Shown piece by piece: positions 25,921 to 34,934 of a stretch of 64,000 nt of DNA. Source of the stretch: Oxalobacteraceae bacterium. Its GTDB lineage: Bacteria > Pseudomonadota > Gammaproteobacteria > Burkholderiales > Burkholderiaceae_D. The notes under the pieces are model-generated. The model worked only from the letters and a program-made list of their open reading frames with translations, searched no databases and was not told where the DNA came from. The stretch's first letter is position 1; the number at the start of each line of letters is the position of its first letter. The stretch is taken from the NCBI GenBank assembly GCA_013284265.1, contig JABTBR010000029.1, forward strand, positions 20,521 through 84,520, read 5' to 3'. The position numbers were made by a program, and so were the translations under genes.

Positions 25921-26020
25921 AAACCCACGGCAAAGAGCTGGGGGCCTGTCCCGCAGGGACAGGCGGGGCGCAGCCCCTGCCCGGACCCTGGGTCAGACCC
26001 CAGGGGTACGCCGTGGGTTT
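25921..26020. repeat. Dispersed palindromic element, copy 2 (expanded form)
   Basis: Arms AAACCCACGGC (25921-25931) and GCCGTGGGTTT (26010-26020), with TTT before and TAAAA after, so both strands end the hairpin in T-runs. The middle is expanded compared with the short copies (an extra GC-rich stretch). Lies between convergent genes. Confidence 0.8.
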
Positions 26021-26028
26021 TAAAAAGT

Positions 26029-26631
26029 CTAGCGGCCCTCGGGCACCAGAACGGCATTGATACCGATGGCAATCCTCGGCAACTCCCCCTGATGCGCATC
26101 CACCTGATGCTCGAGCCAGCTGGGAAACACCAGCAACTGCCCCGCATGCGGCGGCGCCGCGCGCAGGCCGCCGCTGTTGGCGCCGCTGCCGCCCAGCGCC
26201 GTCAGCGCCACCGCCGGACGCGGATCGCGGAAGGTCAGCGGCTGCGACCCCGGCGGCACCTGCAGATAAAAACATCCGCTGAGCAGCCGGTTCGGATGCA
26301 GATGCGGCACGTTATAGCCGCCCCGCTCCTGCAGATTGACCCAGCCCTCCAGCCGGAAACTGAGCGCCGTCGGCAAGGCCATCTCCGCCAGCGCATGGGA
26401 AACCGCCGTATGCGCGGCCGCTTCCAGCGCCGCGAAGACGGGCAATTGCAATAATCGGGTATCGGAATTCCAGCCCAGGCGCAGGCTGCGCCCGGCCGGT
26501 TCGGGCTGGTCGATGCGCCATTGCGCGATCAGCTCCAGCCAGGCGGGGAATAATTCTTGCAGATAGCCCAGGTCGAACGACCACAAGGTGGTGGGAAACA
26601 TCTCCTCGCGCACGACCTTCATTTCTGGCAT
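26029..26631 (-). CDS. Putative 2OG-Fe(II) oxygenase (TIGR02466-like)
   Basis: A 200-residue protein with features of a family of putative 2-oxoglutarate/iron oxygenases: YNVPHLHPNRLLSGCFYL (His-x-His and Ser-Gly motif), LTFRDPRPAV, and FPSWLEHQVDAHQGE followed by RIAIGINAV near the C-terminus, which supplies the distal His and the Arg expected to bind 2-oxoglutarate. The substrate is not known. It is on the minus strand with the GNAT gene 9 bp upstream (26641), so the two are probably an operon. Fe ligands are inferred from motif pattern only. Confidence 0.78.
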   Translation of the reverse strand: MPEMKVVREEMFPTTLWSFDLGYLQELFPAWLELIAQWRIDQPEPAGRSLRLGWNSDTRLLQLPVFAALEAAAHTAVSHALAEMALPTALSFRLEGWVNLQERGGYNVPHLHPNRLLSGCFYLQVPPGSQPLTFRDPRPAVALTALGGSGANSGGLRAAPPHAGQLLVFPSWLEHQVDAHQGELPRIAIGINAVLVPEGR

Positions 26632-26640
26632 GGGCTGCCT

Positions 26641-27177
26641 TCAGACGGGATTACAGTTGCAGAAGCGCTTGCGCTTGCCATCCTTGGCATCGGGCTCGCC
26701 CGGCTGCACATCGAGCTGCTTCCAGAAGAAAATCGTTTCCACCCCATAAGGCGAACGTACCTTGCCCGAGTGGATATAGCCGTGGTGGGCGAAGAAGGCC
26801 TCGCCGGTGGCCGTGCTATGCAGTTGCAGCGCCTTGACGCCCCAGCTGAAAGCCTGCTCTTCCACCTTGGCCAGCAGCGCCTTGCCGGCGCCCTTGCTGC
26901 GCGCCTCCGGCAGCAGATAGCACAGGGCCAGCTTGCCGGCCCCGGTCAGCAGGGCCACCCCGACGACATCCTCGCCATCGACGGCAACCAGCGAATAATT
27001 GGTGGGCGAACTGAACCAGTTGGCCACCATCTGCGGGGTTTTGTTGCCTAGCCAGGCGTCGAGAATGGCAGGGTCGTTCTTATGATCCAGGACACAACAC
27101 TCCGAGATCGAACGACGTAACACATTGCATGCCGCCGAAGCGTCTGACGAAGCAGCAATACGAATTTCAAGACTCAT
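26641..27177 (-). CDS. GNAT-family N-acetyltransferase
   Basis: A 178-residue GNAT protein: N-terminal strand-helix IRIAASSDASAACNVLR, and the acetyl-CoA binding motif A around LPEARSKGAGKALLAKVEEQA (RxxGxG/A pattern), followed by HSTATGEAFFAHHGY, typical of motif B with its FxxxxGF/Y element. The substrate is not predictable. The C-terminal tail is unusually rich in Lys and Cys (KRKRFCNCNPV). It lies 9 bp upstream of the oxygenase gene on the same strand. Confidence 0.85.
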   Translation of the reverse strand: MSLEIRIAASSDASAACNVLRRSISECCVLDHKNDPAILDAWLGNKTPQMVANWFSSPTNYSLVAVDGEDVVGVALLTGAGKLALCYLLPEARSKGAGKALLAKVEEQAFSWGVKALQLHSTATGEAFFAHHGYIHSGKVRSPYGVETIFFWKQLDVQPGEPDAKDGKRKRFCNCNPV

Positions 27178-27679
27178 GTACGCTCACAAATATTCCGATA
27201 GCAAAATGAAGCAGATTCAAAGGCGGCTTCGCATTGCGTAAAGCGACTATACACCAAGCGGCAAGAAGCGTTGCACACCGGTCCAGTCGGGCAGGGAAAG
27301 TGCCACATTTTCAACGCTCTACACTAGAGCGCCTGAACCGTTTTGCCCACGAATGTTTCCAAAATTCCTTATACGGAATTTGTATCGATGACGTGCAAGC
27401 CATACCAACTAAGCATATTACGAAATATTCGTATCTTTTCCGGGCCGAATTTTAGACCATGGCTGTCTGTTTTCACAATAGTGCCCATTCATGCCTACTT
27501 CCGTCTCCCTGCTCGCCCCCCAAACATCCTGCGGCGCAGAAGAAGCACTTTGACGATGGCGGCGAGTTCGACAAGATCTTCCAAACCAAATAAGGATATG
27601 CGTACAGATTCGTTTCCACATAACTAAAACGCGCTTAAAGTGGAATTGAGCAACTCAAAACGTTTATAAGGAAGCACTC
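27178..27679. other. 502-bp interval with no convincing gene
   Basis: Noticeably lower GC than its surroundings. The only coding-like stretch is a 44-codon frame (27459-27593, plus strand, ATG GCT GTC) whose last part reads KKHFDDGGEFDKIFQTK, which looks more protein-like than chance and could be a small protein or gene remnant; I see no ribosome binding site and do not call it. Promoters for the Mop gene and the minus-strand GNAT operon should lie here. Confidence 0.4.
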
Positions 27680-27898
27680 ATGGCTATTTCGGAAATCAAT
27701 GTACGCAATCAATTCCCTGGCAAGATCAAGGAAATCATTTATGGCCCGGTCGTGTCGGAAGTCGATGTGGAAACCCAGCACGGTATCGTGACTTCCGTCA
27801 TTACCTCCCGCTCCATCCAGGATCTGGACCTGAAGGTCGGCAGCGAAGTGATCGCCCTGGTGAAATCGACCGAGGTATCGATCGCCAAGGTCCAGTAA
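27680..27898 (+). CDS. Mop-type molybdate-binding (TOBE) protein
   Basis: A 72-residue single TOBE domain of the Mop (molbindin) type: MAISEINVRNQFPGKI, then the strand VSEVDVETQHGIVTSVIT, and a C-terminal EVIALVKSTEVSIAKVQ. Such proteins bind and store molybdate or tungstate in oligomers in the cytoplasm. The ATG has AAGGAAG upstream. It stands alone here: no modABC or molybdoenzyme gene is visible. A clear terminator follows. Confidence 0.93.
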   Translation: MAISEINVRNQFPGKIKEIIYGPVVSEVDVETQHGIVTSVITSRSIQDLDLKVGSEVIALVKSTEVSIAKVQ

Positions 27899-27940
27899 TC
27901 AGTAAAAACCACAGCCAGCTGCCGCTGGCCAGCCTGAATC

Positions 27941-27972
27941 GCCCTGAGAACTCCCCCTCAGGGCTTTTTTTT
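27941..27972 (+). terminator. Intrinsic terminator after the Mop gene
   Basis: Stem GCCCTGAG (27941-27948), an 8-base loop, CTCAGGGC (27957-27964), then eight T residues (27965-27972). A classical rho-independent terminator 43 bp downstream of the Mop stop. Confidence 0.95.
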
Positions 27973-28126
27973 GAGCGGATGAGCCCGCACGACTTACAAT
28001 CGATAGACGAGAAATCACTTTAATGCTATTGTCTATCCTTAGGAAAATATTGCCGCATGGCTAGACAAAATGCGCTGCGCCCTCCTCTGGCGCCCGATAG
28101 ACTCCCGTACTTCCCAACATACCCAC

Positions 28127-29008
28127 ATGCTCAAGAAAATAGTCGCCCTCCTGCTGAGTACGATTGCCACCGCAGCGCTCGCAGTTCCGCTCGGCTCGCA
28201 ATCCGTGCTGGTCGTCGAAGATGGCACCGGTAAGGTGCTCCTCGAAAAGAATTCCACCGTTCAAGTCCCGATCGCCTCGCTGACCAAGCTGATGACCGCC
28301 ATGGTCGTGCTCGATTCGAAGCAGGACATGGATGCCCCGATCAATATCGACAAGTCCGACGTCGACATGCTCAAGCACAGCACCTCGCGCGTGCCGGTGG
28401 GCGCCGAGATTTCGCGCCGCGACGTGCTGCAACTGGCCCTGATGTCCTCGGACAACCGCGCCGCCGCCTCGCTGGCCCGCACCTTCCCGGGTGGCACGGC
28501 CAGCTTCGCAGCGGCCGTGAACGCCAAGATCAAGAGCCTGGGCCTGACCCAGACCGTGATCGAAGAGCCGACCGGCCTGTCGCCGAATAACCGCTCCACC
28601 GCGACCGACCTGGTCAAGATGGCCGTGGCCGCCTCCGCCTACCCGGAAATCCGCCGCATCACCACCGATAAAACGGACATCATCAATATCAATGGCCGCC
28701 AGGTGGAGTATCACAACACCAACCGCCTGGTCGGCGCCAAGGGCTGGGATATCGGCATGTCCAAGACCGGTTACACCGAAGAAGCGGGCCGCTGCCTGAT
28801 CATGCGCATCAAATCCGCCGGCAAGAACGCCACCCTGGTACTGCTGAACGCCAAGGCCAATTCGGCGCGCCTGATGGATGCCTTGAAAATCCGCCGCTTC
28901 ATGGCCGGCCCCGATGGCGAGCCGGAAGTCGTGGCCGCCGTCAGCACCCGCCACAAGAAGCGCGTGCGCGCCCGCGCCAGCAGCAACCGCCGCCGTCACG
29001 CGCCTTAA
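28127..29008 (+). CDS. pbpG: D-alanyl-D-alanine endopeptidase (PBP7/PbpG-type)
   Basis: A 293-residue low-molecular-mass penicillin-binding protein. The start is the ATG of MLKKIVALLLS, giving a normal signal peptide that ends near ALA (about residue 18); the frame is open 19 codons further upstream but that extension has no signal character. Active-site motifs of the S11 family: SLTK (nucleophile Ser about 51), SDN (about 108) and KTG (about 213). The C-terminus is very basic (RHKKRVRARASSNRRRH), which may bind cell wall or membrane. Acts in the periplasm on peptidoglycan cross-links. Confidence 0.9.
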   Translation: MLKKIVALLLSTIATAALAVPLGSQSVLVVEDGTGKVLLEKNSTVQVPIASLTKLMTAMVVLDSKQDMDAPINIDKSDVDMLKHSTSRVPVGAEISRRDVLQLALMSSDNRAAASLARTFPGGTASFAAAVNAKIKSLGLTQTVIEEPTGLSPNNRSTATDLVKMAVAASAYPEIRRITTDKTDIININGRQVEYHNTNRLVGAKGWDIGMSKTGYTEEAGRCLIMRIKSAGKNATLVLLNAKANSARLMDALKIRRFMAGPDGEPEVVAAVSTRHKKRVRARASSNRRRHAP

Positions 29009-29035
29009 AACCGCTGAGATATATGGTGTAAAAAA

Positions 29036-29062
29036 ACCGGGCCACGTGCCCGGTTTTGTTTT
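29036..29062 (+). terminator. Intrinsic terminator after the PBP7 gene
   Basis: ACCGGGC (29036-29042), loop CACGT, GCCCGGT (29048-29054), followed by TTTGTTTT. It lies 28 bp after the stop codon, and upstream A residues make it symmetric enough to work in both directions. Confidence 0.9.
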
Positions 29063-29096
29063 GCGAATGCCCTTAAGTTAGCGCGCCGCATTGCAA

Positions 29097-29203
29097 TTAA
29101 AACCCACGGCAAAGAGCTGGGGGCCTGCCCCGTAGGGACAGGCGGGGCGCAGCCCCTCTCCGGACCCTGTGGTCAGACCCCAGGGGTACGCCGTGGGTTT
29201 TAA
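29097..29203. repeat. Dispersed palindromic element, copy 3 (expanded form)
   Basis: The longest perfect outer arms of all copies, TTAAAACCCACGGC (29097-29110) and GCCGTGGGTTTTAA (29190-29203). The internal sequence is nearly identical to copy 2 over its whole length. It lies between the convergent PBP7 and recD genes, after a separate terminator. Confidence 0.8.
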
Positions 29204-29305
29204 AATACGTACACCATAGGTATGCTGCGTGCCACAATTAAGCTTTTACAAGCTAAAATTTAGCACGTCAACGCGGTATTCTGCCCTTGAATAGCCCAGC
29301 GTTCC

Positions 29306-31255
29306 TCACTTGCCCAGCAACTCGCGCAGACCAGAAGCGCGCTGGGTTCGCTGGCTGATGGCGTCGAGTAGAACCTGCGGCGTTGGCGACACCAAGGTGA
29401 ACCATTCACGTGCCCGGGTTATACCGGTGTAGATCAGCTCCCGCGCGATCATCGCGCCTCCATCGCGCGGCAATACCAACACCGTATGGCGGAACTCCGA
29501 GCCCTGGGACTTATGTACCGTCATCGCGAACGCGGTTTCCACATTGCGCAGCCGCGTCGCCAAAACACTCCTGACCTGCTCGCCCTCCGAGAAATATACC
29601 CGCAGCGAACCGGGTCGCGCGGGATCGGCCAGCGTCAATCCGATGTCGCCATTAAATACGCCGGTGCCGTAATCGTTACGCGTCACCATCACCGGGCGGC
29701 CGATATACCACTCTCCCCGCTTGCGCATCAAACCCGCCGTTTCCAGCTTATGCTCGATCGCTTCATTCAATCCGGACACGCCCCATTCGCCGTCACGCAC
29801 CGCGCATAAAATGCGGAAGGATTCAAAACTCACCAATATATCGTGTACCCAGCGTGCATGCTCCAACGTTCCGGGGCCGGCCTGAATCATCTGCAAATAC
29901 GTCCGGTACCCGCCTTCGACGCCGGCGCGTCCGGCCAGCGCCAGTTGTAACACCTGCGTCTGCTGAGCCGGCTCTATCCACAGCACCTTGCCGTCCGAAT
30001 TATTCCGCAGAACATCCTGCGCGGCGGCGACCTGGCCTTGATTGACGGCCAGCGCCAGCGCGCCGATGGCGCCACCGAAGCGCCGGCTTTCGCGCAGCAT
30101 CACCGTCTGCTGGGCCAGCGCCCCGCCCTTGCCCTGGAACTCGGGCGGGATCAGCTGCCCGGTACTCGCTTCCACAAAGGCCACGGTTGCGGCATCGTAA
30201 TGACCAGCCTGGGCTTCATGGCACAGGTCGCCCAGCACCGCACCGGCTTCGACCGAAGCGAGCTGATCCTTGTCGCCCAGCAGTATCAACATCGCGTGCG
30301 ACGGCAAGGCATCCAGCAGCGAGGCCATCATTTCCAGATGCACCATCGATGCCTCGTCGACGATGAGCACGTCGACATCGAGCGGATTACCGGCGTTGTG
30401 ATGGAAGGCACGGGTATCCGGGCGCGCGCCCAGCAGGCTGTGCAGGGTACGCGCCGATCCCATGCGCGAGGCCAGCTCCCGCAGCGGCAAGGCGCTGCCG
30501 ACTTTGCCAGCCAGATCGTCCAGCGCCTGATCGATCGATTGCTTGAGACGGGCAGCGGCCTTGCCGGTCGGCGCGGCCAGGGCCACCCGCAGTTGGCCCG
30601 CTTCGCGTCCCGCATTGGCGAACAGCAAAGCCAGCAGCCGCGCCACCGTATAGGTCTTGCCCGTACCCGGCCCGCCCGTGATGATGGCCATATTGCCCGA
30701 CATGGCGATCGCGCAGGCGATCTTCTGCCAGTCCACGCCGCCACGGGGGGAATGCTCGAACAGCCGGTCCAGCCAATGGCGCACCTGCTCCAGATCGGGC
30801 TCGCGCCGCAGCAAGGTGCGCGACAGCACTTGCCGCGCGACCAATGTTTCATCGTGCCAGTAACGGCGCAGATACAGGCGCTCGCCATCGAGCACCAGCG
30901 GCTGCTCGAAGTCCAGGTCGCCCACCATCCACACGGGCTCGGCCGCCGCCAGCAGGCGCCGCCATCCGGCGACATGCTTCGGCCAGTGCTCCACGCTATC
31001 GCGCAGCAACTTCCAGTCTTCCCCGCTCCAGCCCATCAGCCCGGCAGGATCGGCCACCAGCACACCCAGTTCCAGACAGCTGTGCCCGCGCCCTTCCAAT
31101 TCCGATAGTAACAAGGAAATCAGCTGCAACTCCGGCGATCCACCGCCAACCGAACCGATAAAGCGCGAAAAAGCACCGCTCAGGCGCCGCAACTGGCCAT
31201 CCTCCGTCAACCGGTCTATCTGCGCCAGCAAGGCGGGGGAATTCAGCTCATTCAT
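29306..31255 (-). CDS. recD: RecBCD alpha subunit RecD (5'-3' helicase)
   Basis: A 649-residue RecD, the fast 5'-3' helicase of the RecBCD double-strand-break enzyme. Superfamily 1B signatures: Walker A GGPGTGKTYTVARLL, motif II VDEASMVHLEMMASLL, GDKDQLASVEAG (motif III), and the C-terminal MTVHKSQGSEF motif with AREWFTLVS-like end. The start is the ATG of MNELNSPALL, overlapping recB by 8 bp; the upstream open frame lies inside recB and is not real. It is last in the recC-recB-recD operon. Slightly longer than E. coli RecD (608). Confidence 0.95.
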   Translation of the reverse strand: MNELNSPALLAQIDRLTEDGQLRRLSGAFSRFIGSVGGGSPELQLISLLLSELEGRGHSCLELGVLVADPAGLMGWSGEDWKLLRDSVEHWPKHVAGWRRLLAAAEPVWMVGDLDFEQPLVLDGERLYLRRYWHDETLVARQVLSRTLLRREPDLEQVRHWLDRLFEHSPRGGVDWQKIACAIAMSGNMAIITGGPGTGKTYTVARLLALLFANAGREAGQLRVALAAPTGKAAARLKQSIDQALDDLAGKVGSALPLRELASRMGSARTLHSLLGARPDTRAFHHNAGNPLDVDVLIVDEASMVHLEMMASLLDALPSHAMLILLGDKDQLASVEAGAVLGDLCHEAQAGHYDAATVAFVEASTGQLIPPEFQGKGGALAQQTVMLRESRRFGGAIGALALAVNQGQVAAAQDVLRNNSDGKVLWIEPAQQTQVLQLALAGRAGVEGGYRTYLQMIQAGPGTLEHARWVHDILVSFESFRILCAVRDGEWGVSGLNEAIEHKLETAGLMRKRGEWYIGRPVMVTRNDYGTGVFNGDIGLTLADPARPGSLRVYFSEGEQVRSVLATRLRNVETAFAMTVHKSQGSEFRHTVLVLPRDGGAMIARELIYTGITRAREWFTLVSPTPQVLLDAISQRTQRASGLRELLGK

Positions 31256-34200
31256 GGGTGTCTTCCATTGCCTGTCCGGTTTGATCCAGCAGGCGGTCCA
31301 GGCCGTCGAGCAGGGCCGGATCGGGCGCCAGCAGGTAGCAGCCGCGGGTGCGCGGATTGGCGATACCGCGCAGGAACATAAAAATGGCGCCGCCCAGGTG
31401 CCGGGACGGATCGTAAGCCTCGCCCAACCGGCTTTGCAGCAGCCGCTGCAGCGCCAGCATATAGATCGCGCCTTGAATATCGTAGCGGTGTTCGGCCATG
31501 CCGGCCGCCAGTGCCTGCTTGTGGTAGGCCCCGTCGCCCGCACCCAGCGCGTTGGACTTGTAATCGAGCACCCAGTAGCGTCCCTCGTGCTCGAACACCA
31601 GATCGGTAAAACCTTTCAGCATGCCGTGCAACTGGCGCTCCGGCAAGGCCGGCCGGCCTATGCCTTCCAGCAGATGCGCGCGGCACAGCCGGTCCAGCTC
31701 GCCCGTGCTCAAGCGTTCGCTGGGGAACCAGAATTCCATCTCGGCCAATACATTGCCGATGGACGACAGGGGCACGCCCAAATCGGGTAGCGCCGTACCC
31801 GCCAGCGCGCGCAGCCATTCGACCGTGTCTTCGCGCCGGTGGCCCCAGCCGGCCCGGTCGATGCGGCGGCCCAGCCGGGTGTCGAATTGCGGATCGTCGA
31901 CCACCGCAAAGCCCTCCTGTCCCATCCATTCCAGCTGTTCGTGCAGGAAATTGCCCGGCACCGAGCCGCGCGGGAAGCGATGCCAGGGCGCGTCGTCGGT
32001 GCGTCCCGCCGCCCCGCCCGGGTCCGCGTTACCCAGCAATTTTTCTTCGGTGGCATCGCGCGGCACGTAGAACGGCGTGCCGCTGGCGACCCGCCGCGTC
32101 AGCGAACTGAAACTGCCGACCGACCAGTCGCGCTCGAAACGCGCCGTGTACGGCGCCGGCTGCTCCAGCGCGGGCAGTTGCTCTACCCGGCTCAGCAGCG
32201 TAAAGCCCGCATCCCGCTCCAGCGTGCGGACCTCCATCGCGGCGCAATCGCCGCGCACGCGCTGCCAGCGCTCCAGCAAATTCTCCAGCGGCAAATGTTC
32301 GCCGCCGTTGAGCAGATAACCCAGTGCCGACTCATGCAGGGTGTTCGCGCCGGCCTTGCGGCTTGGCAGCGCCGCCACGCCCAGCCACAGGAAATGGCGG
32401 GCCCGCGTCAGCGCCACATACAGCAGGCGCAGGTCTTCCTCGATGCGGGCGCGCTCCACCGCTTCCAGCGCCTCCTCGCTCAGCGCCATATCGAGCTTGC
32501 GCACACCCTGCTCATCGCTGTATTCGAAGAAGCTGCGGTTGCGCCGCTCCACCTTGCGCGCCGTGACGGCGAAGGGCAGATACACCAGCGGGTACTCCAG
32601 CCCCTTGGATTTGTGCACGGTGACCACCTTGACCAGCTCCGCATCGCTTTCCAGCCGCAGCACGCGCTCGTCGCCGCCGTCGCTGTCGCCATCGATCTGC
32701 TCGGCCAGCCAGCGTATCAGCGCCTGTTCGCCATCGAGATGGCGGCTGGCCGATTGCAGCAGCTCGGCCAGATGCAGCAGATTGGTCAGGCGCCGCTCGC
32801 CGCCGGCTTCCTGCAACAAGGCCGCCGGCAATCCCAGTTCGTGAATGAAGCGCCGCAGCATGGCCAGCACGCCCTGGCGCTGCCACACGATATGCAAGGC
32901 CTTGAGCTGCTCGACCCGCTCCTCCCACGCCAGTTCGTCCGAGGACAGGCGCGCCAGCTCGGCCAGCGCCAGTCCCGCCGTGCGGGTGGCGAAAGCCGCC
33001 CGCGCCAGCGCACCGTCGAGCGGATTGGCCAGCGCCGACAGCCAGCGCAGCACGTCGGCCGCCTCTTCGCTTTCGAGCACCGAATCCTTGTCCGACAAAT
33101 AGACGCTGGCCACCCTGCGCTGCTGCAATGCCTTGCGAATCGCCTTTGCTTCCTTGCGGTCGCGCACCAGCACGGCGATGTCGGCCGGATGCAGGCGCTC
33201 AAAGCCGTCCGGCCCCTGGAAGCCGGCGGCGGGATCGTTCAGCTGCGCCACGATATGTTCGGCACAATGCTGGGCAAAGTTTTCGCGGTAGCTGTCCGCC
33301 TTCAGATCCTCGGCCAGATTGCAGCACACTGCCATCGCCGGCATCGGCCCGGCGCCATTGGCCAGATACTCCTTGCGGTCGCGCGCGCCCACCGCATCGA
33401 AGGGCAGCGGATTCACGCCCTCTTTACGGAAGCGGAAAGCGCCGCGTGCAAAGCCCGACTGCTGCTGCGTGCCCTCCGCGTGCAGGAACAGCTGGTTCAC
33501 CGCATTGACCAGCGCCGCCGTGGAACGGAAATTGGTACCCAGCTGATAGTGACGTCCTTCGGTCGCCTTGCGCGCCGCCAGATAGCTGTGGATGTCGGCG
33601 CCACGGAAGCCATAGATCGACTGCTTCGGATCGCCGATCAGGAACAGGCCATGCGCCGGCTCGTTGTCGGCCACCCGGTACAGCAGATTGAAAATCTGGT
33701 ACTGGTTCGGCGCCGTATCCTGGAACTCGTCCACCATCGCCACCGGATACTGCTCGGTGATGCGCTTGCGCAGCGCCTCGCCGTTCTCGCCCTGCAGCGC
33801 CAGGTTCAGGCGGTCCAGCATGTCGGCAAAGCCGAACTGGTGGCTGCGCCGCTTCAATTCATCCATGCGCCGCGCCACCGCCGCCGCCGCGTGGCGGTAC
33901 AGCGCATGCGCCAGCGGCTCGATCGCTTTCAGCTTTTCATATAGCGGCGCGACCGCCTCGAAGTCTTCCGGCACCGTGGTCACAAAGCCCTTGGCACAGG
34001 CATCCAGGATGCCGTCCGGCGTCAGCCGTTCCCAGGCTTTGTCGCCGATCTCGGGCATCAGCAGATAGTCGTCCAGCGCCCAGGCGCGCAGGCCGTCGAA
34101 CCATTTGACCAGCGTCTCCGGTTTCATCTTGACGCCGTTGAAGCATTTGGGCGACAGCTCGCGCTGCTGGGCTATCCAGCGTTCCATGCGGCTGGCCCGT

Positions 34201-34934
34201 TCATGCCAGTCTTCCTTCAATGCGCCCAGTTGCGCGCGCTGCTCGCGCTGGACCCGCGCGATCAGGCCGGCCAGCGCCTCGCGGCTGCCCGTGTTGGCGG
34301 CCGGCGCATCGAACATGTCGGCGCGCTTGACCAGCTCGCGCAAGGATTGCTTGAGCGCGCCCACGTCGGGCCAGCAGGCCAGCAAGGGCGTCAGTGCGGC
34401 GGCGTTCAGCGGATACACCTGCTGGCGCCAGTAGTCGTGCGCCGCATCCTCGAACAGCGCGTGCTCGTCGCTGAGCAGCTCTTCGTCGAACAGGCTGCCG
34501 CTGTCGAAGGCGTGCTCGCGCAGCATGCGCTGGCACCAGGCGTCGATGGTGAAGATCGCCGCCTCGTCCATCGTCTCGGCCGCCAGGATCAGGCGGTGTG
34601 CGGCCTGCTGCTGCTCGGCGTGGCTGGGGTAGGACTCCAGCAGCGCATCCAGATAGTCGTCGGGTACGCCGCCCTGGCCACGAAAATAGGCGGCCGCCTC
34701 GATCAGGCGTTCGCGTACCCGGTTCGACAGCTCGCGCGTGGCGGCGCGGGTAAAGGTCATCACCAGGATGTCGGCCGGCAGCAGCGGCCGGCCAAAGCCG
34801 TCCGCGCCGCCGTGGCCCAGCACCAGCCGCAGGTATAGGGCCGCGATGGTCCAGGTCTTGCCGGTGCCGGCGCTCGCCTCGATCAGGCGCGAGCCGTGCA
34901 GCGGAAAGGTCAAAGGTGCCAGTAGTTGGCTCAT
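31248..34934 (-). CDS. recB: RecBCD beta subunit RecB (3'-5' helicase and nuclease)
   Basis: A 1228-residue RecB. N-terminal UvrD-type helicase with Walker A EASAGTGKTWTIAALYLRL, motif Ia FTRAATRELSNRV, motif II DEFQDTAPNQYQIF and GDPKQSIYGFRGADI, motif VI TRARHFLWLGV. The C-terminal nuclease domain has the catalytic Asp/Lys motif WVLDYKSNALG. The ATG of MSQLLAPLTF overlaps the recC stop by 4 bp. Length is a little more than E. coli RecB (1180). Complex works at double-strand ends and Chi sites; unlike E. coli, no ptrA gene lies between recC and recB. Confidence 0.95.
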   Translation of the reverse strand: MSQLLAPLTFPLHGSRLIEASAGTGKTWTIAALYLRLVLGHGGADGFGRPLLPADILVMTFTRAATRELSNRVRERLIEAAAYFRGQGGVPDDYLDALLESYPSHAEQQQAAHRLILAAETMDEAAIFTIDAWCQRMLREHAFDSGSLFDEELLSDEHALFEDAAHDYWRQQVYPLNAAALTPLLACWPDVGALKQSLRELVKRADMFDAPAANTGSREALAGLIARVQREQRAQLGALKEDWHERASRMERWIAQQRELSPKCFNGVKMKPETLVKWFDGLRAWALDDYLLMPEIGDKAWERLTPDGILDACAKGFVTTVPEDFEAVAPLYEKLKAIEPLAHALYRHAAAAVARRMDELKRRSHQFGFADMLDRLNLALQGENGEALRKRITEQYPVAMVDEFQDTAPNQYQIFNLLYRVADNEPAHGLFLIGDPKQSIYGFRGADIHSYLAARKATEGRHYQLGTNFRSTAALVNAVNQLFLHAEGTQQQSGFARGAFRFRKEGVNPLPFDAVGARDRKEYLANGAGPMPAMAVCCNLAEDLKADSYRENFAQHCAEHIVAQLNDPAAGFQGPDGFERLHPADIAVLVRDRKEAKAIRKALQQRRVASVYLSDKDSVLESEEAADVLRWLSALANPLDGALARAAFATRTAGLALAELARLSSDELAWEERVEQLKALHIVWQRQGVLAMLRRFIHELGLPAALLQEAGGERRLTNLLHLAELLQSASRHLDGEQALIRWLAEQIDGDSDGGDERVLRLESDAELVKVVTVHKSKGLEYPLVYLPFAVTARKVERRNRSFFEYSDEQGVRKLDMALSEEALEAVERARIEEDLRLLYVALTRARHFLWLGVAALPSRKAGANTLHESALGYLLNGGEHLPLENLLERWQRVRGDCAAMEVRTLERDAGFTLLSRVEQLPALEQPAPYTARFERDWSVGSFSSLTRRVASGTPFYVPRDATEEKLLGNADPGGAAGRTDDAPWHRFPRGSVPGNFLHEQLEWMGQEGFAVVDDPQFDTRLGRRIDRAGWGHRREDTVEWLRALAGTALPDLGVPLSSIGNVLAEMEFWFPSERLSTGELDRLCRAHLLEGIGRPALPERQLHGMLKGFTDLVFEHEGRYWVLDYKSNALGAGDGAYHKQALAAGMAEHRYDIQGAIYMLALQRLLQSRLGEAYDPSRHLGGAIFMFLRGIANPRTRGCYLLAPDPALLDGLDRLLDQTGQAMEDTHE

